From: Amycolatopsis mongoliensis
Lineage (GTDB): Bacteria; Actinomycetota; Actinomycetes; Mycobacteriales; Pseudonocardiaceae
Assembly: GCF_030285665.1 (NCBI RefSeq)
Contig: NZ_CP127295.1
Location: 1,798,001-1,862,000, forward strand
Reading direction: 5' to 3'
DNA length: 64,000 bases
Shown: piece by piece, positions 1 to 8,818 of the stretch
Layout of the letters: each line of letters begins with the position of its first letter
How positions within the stretch are numbered: the first letter of the stretch is position 1
Notes under the pieces: generated by a model
What the model saw: the letters and a program-made list of their open reading frames with translations, nothing else
Databases searched by the model: none
What the model was told of the DNA's origin: nothing
Program-made: the position numbers and the translations under genes

Positions 1-242
1 TGGCGCTGCGGGTGGTCGAGGGCGACCTCGTCGCCGCGGCCCGGGAGCTCGCCGCGCCCGCGGTCGCCGCGCCGCGCGAGGCGCTGCTGGCCACCAAGCG
101 CAGCCTCCGGGCGACCGCCTCGCTGGCCGCGCACGCCGACGCGGTCGACGTCGAGATCGGGCCGCAGCTCGCGTCGCTCGCCTCGCCGGAGTTCGCCGAG
201 CGGCTCGAGGCCATGCGGGCGCGGATCCGGTCCCACTCTTGA
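1..242 (+). CDS. Enoyl-CoA hydratase/isomerase family protein, C-terminal end (partial)
   Basis: The reading frame is open from the first base of the window and ends with TGA at 240-242, so only about the last 79 codons are present. The visible part is Ala/Glu/Arg-rich and alpha-helical. It contains the pattern AREL-x2-PAVAAPREALLATKRSLR, typical of the C-terminal helices of crotonase-fold proteins, where a run of small residues is followed by an ATK-LR helix. The active-site region lies upstream of the window, so the exact reaction (hydratase, isomerase or another) cannot be told. The short product and the following non-coding stretch support a real gene end. Confidence 0.6.
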   Translation, partial: ALRVVEGDLVAAARELAAPAVAAPREALLATKRSLRATASLAAHADAVDVEIGPQLASLASPEFAERLEAMRARIRSHS

Positions 243-504
243 TCCCACCAGGTGGACGCCCCTACGCGAGACACGAGTCACAACGAGAACTGGGGTTTAC
301 CCGTTACCATCGGTAACACATATTTGTCGGACCAGCACAGAAGAACCATCAGCGCAGTAATGAGGTCGTTCCGGACGCCGGGAGTCTAGGAACATCGTGG
401 TCGAGCGCGAGCTAACCTCGTGGTAGGGCCTGGTGATCCGCCTGTCACGACACCGGGCAGGTGACCGATGGCCACAACGTCGGGAGAGAGGGAATCCCTG
501 ACCC
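243..504. promoter_or_regulatory. korA upstream region with GTTACC-N3-GGTAAC palindrome
   Basis: This 262-bp gap separates the crotonase end from korA. It holds a perfect 6-bp inverted repeat, GTTACC (303-308) and GGTAAC (312-317), next to an unusually A/T-rich stretch (about 318-328). That is the arrangement expected for an operator overlapping a promoter, for example of a TetR-type regulator. No regulator gene lies beside it, so the partner is unknown. The korA ribosome binding site is the GGAGAGAGGGA stretch at about 482-492. Confidence 0.3.
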
Positions 505-2430
<1,926 letters not shown>

Positions 2431-2464
2431 CCACCGCCGACGTTCTCTTTACCGCGGAGGCGGC

Positions 2465-3529
2465 ATGACTACTGTCGATATCGGGCTCCCCACCATCGGC
2501 GGCCTGGACCTTGTGCCCACCACCGACGAGCCGCAGAAGGCCAAGGACTACAAGTCCGACCAGGAGGTCCGCTGGTGCCCGGGCTGCGGCGACTACGTCG
2601 TGCTGAACGCGGTCCAGTCCTTCCTGCCGACGCTCGGCCTCAAGCGCGAGAACATCGTCTTCATCTCGGGCATCGGCTGCTCGTCGCGGTTCCCGTACTA
2701 CCTGAACACCTACGGCATGCACTCGATCCACGGCCGCGCGCCGTCGATCGCGACCGGGCTCGCGACCACGCGGCCGGACCTGTCGGTGTGGGTCGTCACC
2801 GGTGACGGCGACGCGCTGTCCATCGGCGGCAACCACCTGATCCACGCGCTGCGCCGCAACGTGAACATCAAGATCCTGCTGTTCAACAACCGGATCTACG
2901 GCCTGACCAAGGGCCAGTACTCGCCGACGTCGGGCCAGGGCATGGTCACCAAGTCGACGCCGATGGGTTCGGTGGACACGCCGTTCAACCCGCTGTCGCT
3001 GGCGATCGGCGCGGAGGCGTCGTTCGTGGGCCGCGCGATGGACTCCGACCGCAAGGGCCTCACCGAGGTCCTGCAGGCCGCGGCGGAGCACCGCGGGTCG
3101 GCGCTGGTGGAGATCTACCAGAACTGCCCGATCTTCAACGACGGCGCGTTCGACGTCCTCAAGGAGGCCGACGAGGCCGCCACCCGGCTGATCCCGCTGC
3201 GCGCCGGCGAGCCGATCCGGTTCGGCCCCAACCAGGAGTTCGGCGTCAAGCGCGGCGACTGGGGCGGCCTGGACGTCGCGAAGGTCGCGGACATCGGCGA
3301 GGACAACGTCGTGGTGCACGACCCGTCGATCGCCGACACGTCGTACGCGTTCGCGCTGTCGCGGCTCGGCGACCAGAGCCTCAACCACGTCCCGATGGGC
3401 ATCCTCCGCCAGGTCGAGCGCCCGACGTACGACGACGGCGCCCGCGCCCAGGTCGAGCAGGCCCGCGCGGCCCGCACGCCCGACCTGCAGGGGCTGCTGC
3501 GCGGCAAGGACACCTGGACGGTCGCGTAG
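2465..3529 (+). CDS. korB: 2-oxoacid:ferredoxin oxidoreductase subunit beta (KorB)
   Basis: Thiamine-diphosphate-binding beta subunit that pairs with the KorA encoded just upstream. The 354-residue protein begins with the usual lysine-rich segment, then EVRWCPGCGDY (near residue 36) and GIGCSSRFPYY (near 75), which supply cysteines typical of the iron-sulfur cluster ligands. The ThDP/Mg motif is GDGDALSIGGNHL near residue 113, ending in ILLFNN. The start ATG is preceded by GCGGAGGCGGC, a good ribosome binding site. A strong hairpin terminator closes the operon 18 bp after the stop. The cytosolic complex is oxygen-sensitive in many organisms, but actinobacterial KorAB works aerobically and feeds the TCA cycle. 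Confidence 0.93.
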   Translation: MTTVDIGLPTIGGLDLVPTTDEPQKAKDYKSDQEVRWCPGCGDYVVLNAVQSFLPTLGLKRENIVFISGIGCSSRFPYYLNTYGMHSIHGRAPSIATGLATTRPDLSVWVVTGDGDALSIGGNHLIHALRRNVNIKILLFNNRIYGLTKGQYSPTSGQGMVTKSTPMGSVDTPFNPLSLAIGAEASFVGRAMDSDRKGLTEVLQAAAEHRGSALVEIYQNCPIFNDGAFDVLKEADEAATRLIPLRAGEPIRFGPNQEFGVKRGDWGGLDVAKVADIGEDNVVVHDPSIADTSYAFALSRLGDQSLNHVPMGILRQVERPTYDDGARAQVEQARAARTPDLQGLLRGKDTWTVA

Positions 3530-3547
3530 CTTTCGCTGTCCCGAGGT

Positions 3548-3598
3548 CCGTGAAGGCCTCCTTACCGGCTCAAGATGCCGCTAAGGAGGCCTTCACGG
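3548..3598 (+). terminator. Hairpin terminator after korB (dispersed repeat family 1)
   Basis: Two 22-base arms (3548-3569 and 3577-3598) pair with a single mismatch around a 7-base loop. The 3' arm is followed by CTTTTCGG. The same arms and the same CTTTTCGG tail recur at 58993-59051 on the minus strand after the hemD fusion gene, so this is a copy of a repeated terminator-like element. Confidence 0.8.
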
Positions 3599-3617
3599 CT
3601 TTTCGGGGTTACCAGAG

Positions 3618-3635
3618 TTAGGACGCGTGTCCTAA
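3618..3635. promoter_or_regulatory. Operator-like palindrome TTAGGAC-N4-GTCCTAA
   Basis: A perfect 7-bp inverted repeat (3618-3624 and 3629-3635) lies 10 bp in front of the VOC gene start. Its place in the very short leader fits a repressor site covering the promoter. No regulator gene is adjacent, so the binding protein is unknown. Confidence 0.4.
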
Positions 3636-3645
3636 GTTTTGGGTC

Positions 3646-3975
3646 ATGCGACCTTTCGTGTTCTTCGACGTCCGGACGTCCGATGTGGACGGCACCAAGC
3701 GGTTCTTCGGCGAGTTGCTCGGCTGGGAGTCCGACGGACAGCTGCTCACCGCGGACGGCGCCCCCTGGGGCGGCCTGACCGACCTGGCCCCCGGCGACGA
3801 CCGCGCGCCGCAGTGGCTGCCCTACGCGCCGGTGTCCGATGTGGACTCCGCGGCGGCGAAAGCCGTGGAGCTGGGCGGGAAGATCGTGCGGGAGCGCACC
3901 GATCTGCCGGTCGGCTCGCTGGTGGTGGTCACCGATCCCGGCGGCGCGGCCATGGTCCTGTTCCAGGCGGCCTGA
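3646..3975 (+). CDS. VOC (glyoxalase/bleomycin-resistance fold) family protein
   Basis: A 109-residue protein with a single vicinal-oxygen-chelate module. It opens with FVFFDVRTSDVDGTKRFFGELLGWE (the first beta strand and helix of the fold) and ends with GSLVVVTDPGGAAMVLFQ, the usual last strand pair. Such proteins bind a metal and small ligands as dimers and include glyoxalase I, dioxygenases and resistance proteins. The substrate cannot be told here. The gene stands alone between two terminators and has an operator-like palindrome right upstream, so it is probably induced by a ligand. No clear Shine-Dalgarno is visible, which leaves open leaderless translation. Confidence 0.75.
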   Translation: MRPFVFFDVRTSDVDGTKRFFGELLGWESDGQLLTADGAPWGGLTDLAPGDDRAPQWLPYAPVSDVDSAAAKAVELGGKIVRERTDLPVGSLVVVTDPGGAAMVLFQAA

Positions 3976-3980
3976 AAACG

Positions 3981-4011
3981 ACGAAAGGCCGCCCTGGGGG
4001 CGGCCTTTCGT
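3981..4011. terminator. Bidirectional hairpin terminator
   Basis: Perfect 13-bp arms (3981-3993 and 3999-4011) enclose a 5-base loop. The hairpin lies just past the stop of the VOC gene (plus strand) and just past the end of the convergent membrane-protein gene (minus strand), so it can serve both. Confidence 0.75.
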
Positions 4012-4021
4012 TCCGGAAAAC

Positions 4022-5269
4022 TCAGCTGAGCGGCCGGAACCCGACCCGCTCGGCGTCCTCGGCGGTCCGGAACCACACCTCGGCCACCATCTTCGGGAAC
4101 TGCGCCGAATCCTCGGTGCAGTACCGCAACGCCGTCACGCTCGCCTTCACCTCGAACCCGTCACCCGGCCGCCCGCCACCGGGCCGCGGCATCGCCGAGC
4201 CGGGGCCGAACGGGCCGGGCGGGACGGCGTCGCCGGCCACCTGCCGCGCGGGCGGCGGCTCCGGCGCCGAAAGGGCGGCCTGGTTCGGCTGCACCGACGG
4301 CTCGAACAGCGAACCGCTGTGGGCGCCGGACAGGTCGGTCTCGCGGCGCTCGACGGTGCGCATGGACGGCTGGATCGGCTGCGGCGTGTCGAATCCGCCG
4401 CGCAGCGCCTCCCGCGGCTGCCGCTTCGGCAGCACCTGCGTCGCCTCGGCCGGGGTCTCCGGCGGCACGTCCAGCTCGCCGTTGGCCCCGCTGTCGCCGT
4501 CGCTGAACGCGTACTGCGGCGCCTCCTCCGGTTCGGCCTCCTCGGGCTTTTCGGGCTCCTCGGCGCCGACCGAGCCGAGGTAGCGCGTGCGCTCCACCGG
4601 CTCCTCGAACGCCGACCGCTCGGCCGGCGGCTCGTGGTCGAACCAGTCCGGCGCCGGCGCGTGCGTCTCCTCCGCCGGGGGCTGGAACAGCGAGCCCGCG
4701 GGGTCCGGGTCGAGCTGCTGCTCGAGCCGCGAGAGCGCCGGCTCGGCCGGCTCGGCTCCGGGGTCCTCACCCGGAACCAGGTACTCCGTCGCGGCGGCGC
4801 GGTACGGGTCCTCCGGCTCGGCGACCGGAGTCAGGAACTGGGTTTCCGAGGCCAGGCCCGAAGCAGCTTCTTCGACCTCGGGCTCCGGCCGGAAGGCGTC
4901 GTCGGGGTCCGGGCGCATCCCCGGCGGCACCTGGGAGTCCAGCTCGGCGAAGTCCTGGTCGATGTCGTCGTGGACGTCGTCGCGGTTGAACGGCGCCGGG
5001 GCGACGAGCGTCCCCGGGTAGGAGGTCTCCTGCCGCGCCGGCTCCGGCTCCCGGCGCGGTTCGGGCCGGGCGAAGACCTCGGTGCCCGGCGCGGCCAGCC
5101 CGGCGGCGTTCGCGGGGGTGCGCGCGGCGTCGGCGTGGGCCTGCGCCAGCGAACTCTCCAGCTTGCGAACGCTCCTGCGGAGCGGCAGCACCAGCACCAG
5201 CCAGGTGAGCAGCACCCCGACGAAGAACGCCGCGAGACTCCACAGCCAAACCTGTCCGAAAATGGACAT
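4022..5269 (-). CDS. Membrane-anchored protein with disordered acidic linker and C-terminal sunset-like domain
   Basis: The 415-residue product starts with MSIFGQVWLWSLAAF, a single membrane helix at about residues 5-27 followed by LPLRRS. About 330 residues rich in Pro, Glu, Ala and Asp follow and look disordered. The last 45 residues form a compact module (near residue 372: VKASVTALRYCTEDSA, then AEVWFRTAEDAERVGF). It resembles the sunset domain of actinobacterial ArfB/ArfC-type proteins, whose pattern is YHTPDS...AEVWF. I chose the ATG at 5269 because the membrane helix begins there and a purine-rich AGGAAAAAGAG precedes it; the longer upstream frame overlaps the polyprenyl synthase. The role is unknown, possibly envelope-associated. 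Confidence 0.6.
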   Translation of the reverse strand: MSIFGQVWLWSLAAFFVGVLLTWLVLVLPLRRSVRKLESSLAQAHADAARTPANAAGLAAPGTEVFARPEPRREPEPARQETSYPGTLVAPAPFNRDDVHDDIDQDFAELDSQVPPGMRPDPDDAFRPEPEVEEAASGLASETQFLTPVAEPEDPYRAAATEYLVPGEDPGAEPAEPALSRLEQQLDPDPAGSLFQPPAEETHAPAPDWFDHEPPAERSAFEEPVERTRYLGSVGAEEPEKPEEAEPEEAPQYAFSDGDSGANGELDVPPETPAEATQVLPKRQPREALRGGFDTPQPIQPSMRTVERRETDLSGAHSGSLFEPSVQPNQAALSAPEPPPARQVAGDAVPPGPFGPGSAMPRPGGGRPGDGFEVKASVTALRYCTEDSAQFPKMVAEVWFRTAEDAERVGFRPLS

Positions 5270-5288
5270 CTCTTTTTCCTGCCCCTGT

Positions 5289-6347
5289 TTAGTGCGTGCG
5301 CGCGACCAGGTAGTCGGCGACCGACTCGCACGCGTCCCGGGCGGGTGACGCGGGCAACGCGGCAAGCTCGGCTCGCGCGCGCTGAGCGTAGTCGGAAAGG
5401 GTGACGCGTGCGCGTTCGAGTCCACTACTCGCCCGCAGCAGCTCCAGGGCCTCCTGGACGAGGACGTCGTCGGCGATCGGGCCGGAAAGCAGCTCGATGA
5501 GCCGCGGATCCGTGTCCGGGTCGGCCAGCGCGTACAGCATCGGCAGCGTCCGGACGCCTTCGCGCAGGTCGGTGCCCTGGGCCTTGCCGAGCTCGTCGGA
5601 CGGCGACGCGATGTCGATGATGTCGTCGGAGATCTGGAACGCGGTGCCGATGATGTCGCCGAACCGGCGCAGCGCCTCGATGTGCTCCTCGGCGGCGCCG
5701 GACATCATCCCGCCGAAGCGGCCGGACGTCGCGATCAGCGAGCCGGTCTTCTGCGCGATCACGGTGAGGTAGTGCGCGACGGCGTCGTCACCCGGTCCGG
5801 GGCCGACGGTCTCGCGCATCTGGCCGGTGACCAGCTCGCCGAAGGTCTCGGCGATGATCCGCGCCGCGTCCGTGCCGAGGTCGGCGACCAGGCGCGAGGC
5901 GTGGGCGAAGAGGAAGTCGCCGGTGAGGATGGCGATGGTGTTGTCCCAGCGCGCGTTGACGCTCTCGGCGCCGCGCCGCATGTCGGCCTCGTCCATGACG
6001 TCGTCGTGGTAGAGCGTGGCGAGGTGCACCAGCTCGACCGCGGCGGCGGCGATCACGACGTGGTCGTCCTGCTTCGGGCCGAACTGCGCGGACAGCAGGG
6101 TGAAGAGCGGACGAAAACGTTTGCCCCCCGCCTCGACCAGGTGCAACGCGGCGTCGTTGACGGCCTGGACGTCGCTGCGGACGACCTCGCGCAGCAGCTT
6201 CTCGACGTCGGCCAGCCCGGCGGCGATCGCGCGCAGCAGGGTCTCGTCGGCGATCTGCAGGCCGACCGACGCGCGCAGGTCCTCGAGGGCGCCACCCGGC
6301 GCAGCGGGGAGGGATCCCGCCCCGGGGGCTGGGGAAGGCACAGACAC
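5289..6347 (-). CDS. Polyprenyl diphosphate synthase (probably for the menaquinone side chain)
   Basis: Trans-isoprenyl diphosphate synthase of 352 residues that condenses isopentenyl diphosphate units onto an allylic diphosphate. It has GGKRFRP (IPP binding), the first Asp-rich motif DDVMDEADMRRG near residue 115 and the second, DDIIDI, near 241. An aspartate-rich motif without bulky residues just upstream, and the nearby menaquinone genes, favour a long-chain (hepta- to nonaprenyl) product, as for GrcC1 in mycobacteria. Chain length is an inference. The GTG start at 6347 has a GGAG six bases upstream. The membrane protein gene follows after 19 bp on the same strand. Confidence 0.85.
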   Translation of the reverse strand: MSVPSPAPGAGSLPAAPGGALEDLRASVGLQIADETLLRAIAAGLADVEKLLREVVRSDVQAVNDAALHLVEAGGKRFRPLFTLLSAQFGPKQDDHVVIAAAAVELVHLATLYHDDVMDEADMRRGAESVNARWDNTIAILTGDFLFAHASRLVADLGTDAARIIAETFGELVTGQMRETVGPGPGDDAVAHYLTVIAQKTGSLIATSGRFGGMMSGAAEEHIEALRRFGDIIGTAFQISDDIIDIASPSDELGKAQGTDLREGVRTLPMLYALADPDTDPRLIELLSGPIADDVLVQEALELLRASSGLERARVTLSDYAQRARAELAALPASPARDACESVADYLVARTH

Positions 6348-6457
6348 GTCGGCTCCGCTCTACTCGTGCACCGGTCGGGTTATGGCCTTGAGCGTAGTGG
6401 CTACCCCGCGCGGTCGTTTACCCGCTGTCCAGCGGAAACGGTGACGAACATGACACC

Positions 6458-6784
6458 TCAGCGGCGCTTGATCCGGATGTCGTCCATGCACGTCGAGCTG
6501 ACGGTGAGGTCGCGGTACGGATAGCCCTCCCGCTCCAGCAGTTCCATGGCCATCAGCTCGGCCGTGTCGTGGGCCCGCCGCGTGGCGTCGTCACCGGGAG
6601 CGACGTCGAGGGCGACGCGGAAGCTGAAGCCGCCGAGGTGGTGACTGTAGGTGAGCGTGCCTTCGGGGCTGAAGAGCTGGCCCGCGACGTCCTCACCTGG
6701 CCCGAGAGCGCTCAGGAGCTTCTCGCGGATGACCTGGGTGGGCCGGTCGAACTTGCCCCGGACGAGGGCGCGGTAGGTCGGCAT
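6458..6784 (-). CDS. DUF6204 family protein
   Basis: A 108-residue cytosolic protein beginning MPTYRALVRGKFD, with EGTLTYSHHLGGFSFRV in the middle and a His-Asp-Thr-Ala-Glu helix later. This order (VRGKFD, then GTLTY, then F-FR) matches the uncharacterised actinobacterial DUF6204 proteins. The ATG at 6784 is preferred over the longer frame because the conserved part begins there. No Shine-Dalgarno is seen. A TATATT hexamer lies 8-13 bases before the ATG on the minus strand, so the mRNA may be leaderless. Function unknown. Confidence 0.6.
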   Translation of the reverse strand: MPTYRALVRGKFDRPTQVIREKLLSALGPGEDVAGQLFSPEGTLTYSHHLGGFSFRVALDVAPGDDATRRAHDTAELMAMELLEREGYPYRDLTVSSTCMDDIRIKRR

Positions 6785-6794
6785 GGGCGTCAAT

Positions 6795-6808
6795 ATACAG
6801 AGCTGTAT
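6795..6808. promoter_or_regulatory. ATACAG-N2-CTGTAT palindrome in the DUF6204 promoter
   Basis: A perfect 6-bp inverted repeat lies 11 bp upstream of the DUF6204 start and overlaps the A/T-rich hexamer that would be its -10 box. That position suggests a repressor site. The binding protein is not identifiable from the window. Confidence 0.3.
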
Positions 6809-6955
6809 CCGAATACCGACGGGATTATCCACCGGGTGGTTCATGATCCACGAAGGGGTGATCAGCGGTTTCGGACGCAACGGACGTCTCCGGCGGGCGG
6901 ATATTCAGCTCGAGGAAGAGCGGCCGCTCTCCCCGTTCGTCAAGGAGGACGCGAC

Positions 6956-7612
6956 ATGCGCAACACCATCGCGAAGCGGGCCGCGCTCGCCGGGACACTG
7001 CTGGTGGCGGGACTCACCGTGGCCGCGGCCCCGGCGCAGGCAGAACCGCAACCGGGCGTGGCGAACATCGGCTCGGCCGAGTTCACGAAGGCCGGCTCGA
7101 CGATCAAGGTCCCGACCCAGGGTCACTGCTCGGTGGACGGCCCGACGAGCGCGACGGCCCAGGTGGTGTCGAAGACGGGCATCACCTTCGGCGGCGGCAC
7201 CTCGTCCTGCACGACAACGGTGACGGACCCGGACACGGACGCGACCACGACGACGTCCACGGCGACGGGCAAGAACTTCGAGCTGTCGGCCCTGGTGAGC
7301 GCGGGCGGCCCGCGCGTCAAGCTGTCGACGTTCTCGGTGAAGTGCACGGCGACCCAGACGCAGACGAGTGCGAACTGGACGTACGGCGGCATGTCGGGCA
7401 TCCCGAACCCGCCGAGCCCGGTCCCGGTGGGGTACGTGTCGCCGATCAAGAAGTCCAACGGAACGGTGCTGGCGAACGCGGTGTTCAACACGCAGAACCT
7501 GCCGGGTGACGGAAGCATCGGGCTGACGATGCTGAAGATCACCTTCCTCCCGGCCTCGGGAATCAGCGGCCAGGTGGTGCTGGGCCACACATCCTGCTCA
7601 CCGACGCCGTAG
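6956..7612 (+). CDS. Secreted protein of unknown function
   Basis: A 218-residue protein with a clear Sec signal peptide: a basic start (MRNTIAKR), a hydrophobic core and a cleavage site after AQA near residue 31. The mature part is Thr/Ser/Gly-rich with four cysteines (in GHCSV, SSCTT, VKCTA and HTSCS), enough for two disulfides, and looks beta-rich. AAGGAGGA (6942-6949) is an excellent ribosome binding site for the ATG at 6956. A hairpin with a T-rich tail ends the transcript, so the gene is monocistronic. I do not recognise the family; similar thin-walled secreted proteins are common in Pseudonocardiaceae. Confidence 0.65.
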   Translation: MRNTIAKRAALAGTLLVAGLTVAAAPAQAEPQPGVANIGSAEFTKAGSTIKVPTQGHCSVDGPTSATAQVVSKTGITFGGGTSSCTTTVTDPDTDATTTTSTATGKNFELSALVSAGGPRVKLSTFSVKCTATQTQTSANWTYGGMSGIPNPPSPVPVGYVSPIKKSNGTVLANAVFNTQNLPGDGSIGLTMLKITFLPASGISGQVVLGHTSCSPTP

Positions 7613-7618
7613 GTGTTT

Positions 7619-7651
7619 CGAGGGCCGCGGCCGAGGGGGTCGCGGCCCTCG
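7619..7651 (+). terminator. Intrinsic terminator after the secreted protein gene
   Basis: Perfect 11-bp GC-rich arms (7619-7629 and 7641-7651) with an 11-base loop, followed by TTCTTT. It begins six bases after the stop codon. Confidence 0.8.
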
Positions 7652-7675
7652 TTCTTTCCCGGCTTTTGGGGTGTG

Positions 7676-7701
7676 GGAACCCTGGTAGTCTGTGCGCCGT
7701 C
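7676..7701 (+). promoter_or_regulatory. Possible ECF-sigma-type promoter of the type VII cassette
   Basis: GGAACC (7676-7681) and CGTC (7698-7701) are separated by 16 bases, the pattern of actinobacterial ECF sigma promoters (GGAAC -35, CGTC -10). It lies between the upstream terminator and the first gene of the EspG/PPE cassette. A housekeeping-like TAGTCT (7686-7691) is an alternative -10 box. Confidence 0.35.
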
Positions 7702-7752
7702 GGATACGCAGGGTGCCCGGGGTGGAGCACACTGCAAGCTAGGGGAGAGCTG

Positions 7753-7779
7753 ATGACGACGGGGTTGAGCAATGCCTGA
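7753..7779 (+). CDS. Possible 8-codon upstream ORF (leader peptide)
   Basis: The best Shine-Dalgarno in this region, GGGGAG at 7742-7747, is spaced for the ATG at 7753. That ATG opens an 8-residue ORF (MTTGLSNA) ending at TGA 7777-7779. The next gene starts at 7772, inside this ORF, in another frame and without its own ribosome binding site. This looks like translational coupling. A sequencing error that split one N-terminus is the alternative. Confidence 0.3.
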   Translation: MTTGLSNA

Positions 7780-8194
7780 GGGTCCGGTTTACGACCCGCA
7801 CGGCACACGGCGGGCGCCACTGCGTGCGATCACCCATCAGGCGGGGTCTTATGGGGGTGAGCACCATGCGGAGCCCAGCGCGGCGGGGTTCCAGTACGAC
7901 GAGGCGACGCTTCGTGAGTTGATGCACGACTGGAACGACCTGGCGAACGAGTTCGCGGACGACTTGAGCAGGGCGCGCGCAATCGCCACCGCAGAGGGGC
8001 CTGGTCTCGAGTACGCCAGCGACGGAAACGCCGAGCTGATTCGCCAGTCTGGCTTGGCGCTCACGACCACTCTCGAAGGACGCGAGTCATACTGCCGGGC
8101 GATGGCTGCGAAATTCCAGACGGCATTGGGCAAGTACGCCGCTGCAGAGGACAACCACTCGACGGAGATCAACCAGACCGGAGGCAGTCTGTGA
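7772..8194 (+). CDS. ESX-associated helical protein (WXG100-like), first gene of the cassette
   Basis: A 140-residue protein without a signal peptide. After a flexible, Gly/His/Pro-rich 40-residue start, it forms two long amphipathic helices: about 42-72, containing LMHDWNDLANEF, and about 85-130. This is the helical-hairpin look of WXG100/PE-like proteins, although a strict W-x-G turn is not present. It overlaps the DUF3558 lipoprotein gene by four bases (GTGA) and is followed by PPE and EspG genes, so a role as a type VII secretion substrate or partner is likely from context. The start at 7772 relies on coupling to a short upstream ORF; no better in-frame start was found. Confidence 0.55.
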   Translation: MPEGPVYDPHGTRRAPLRAITHQAGSYGGEHHAEPSAAGFQYDEATLRELMHDWNDLANEFADDLSRARAIATAEGPGLEYASDGNAELIRQSGLALTTTLEGRESYCRAMAAKFQTALGKYAAAEDNHSTEINQTGGSL

Positions 8195-8814
8195 AACGCC
8201 CGTTGTTACTCGGACTGGGCGCAACGTTGCTGCTTGTGGCTGCTTGCACCACAACTCAAAACGGCACAGCCACGCCTTCGCAGACTGACTCGGTCACGCC
8301 TTCGACCAGCGACCCGGACTCCCAGCTTCCCGGAGCAGGCGTGCCCGGAGTGGCGATCCCGATCGACACCACGCAGTTCCAGCAGAAGCCCTGCACGACG
8401 CTCACCGACGCGCAGATCGCAGAACTCCTGGGTCCCAACGTGGAGCCGAAGGAGGAGCAGACCGGTGAGGCCGGCCCCAGCTGTTTCTGGCACCCGAAAT
8501 CTGTCACCCAGGCAGCGGTTTCAGTCATCTACGCCACCAAGAACAGGCGCGGCCTGACTTCGATCTATCAGCAGCAAGGGACGACTTTCCCGCTCTTCAT
8601 TCCCATGGACCCGATCGATGGCTACCCGACCGTGGCCTACGGGCAGGCCGATCTGCGGTCCAAGGGCAACTGTGCGATCGCCCTGGGAACCAGCAACCAA
8701 GACATCGTCGACGTGTCGGTGGGCCTTTCCGAGGGCAACATCGGCAAAAAAGACCCCTGTGCGGCGGCCCACGAGGTCGCGGCGACCGTACTGAACAATT
8801 TCCGGGCCAGGTGA
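8191..8814 (+). CDS. DUF3558 family lipoprotein
   Basis: A 207-residue lipoprotein. The signal peptide ends in LVAAC with the lipidated cysteine at residue 19. A Thr/Ser/Pro-rich linker follows, then a domain with QKPCTTLTDAQIAELLG and SCFWHPK (the cysteine pair usual in DUF3558) and a C-terminal DPCAAAHEVAATVLNNF. DUF3558 proteins sit on the outer face of the actinobacterial membrane and often accompany ESX accessory genes; their function is not established. The GTG start overlaps the previous stop (GTGA), with GGAGG about 8 bases upstream. The PPE-like gene starts 5 bp after this one. Confidence 0.75.
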   Translation: MKRPLLLGLGATLLLVAACTTTQNGTATPSQTDSVTPSTSDPDSQLPGAGVPGVAIPIDTTQFQQKPCTTLTDAQIAELLGPNVEPKEEQTGEAGPSCFWHPKSVTQAAVSVIYATKNRRGLTSIYQQQGTTFPLFIPMDPIDGYPTVAYGQADLRSKGNCAIALGTSNQDIVDVSVGLSEGNIGKKDPCAAAHEVAATVLNNFRAR

Positions 8815-8818
8815 GTCG

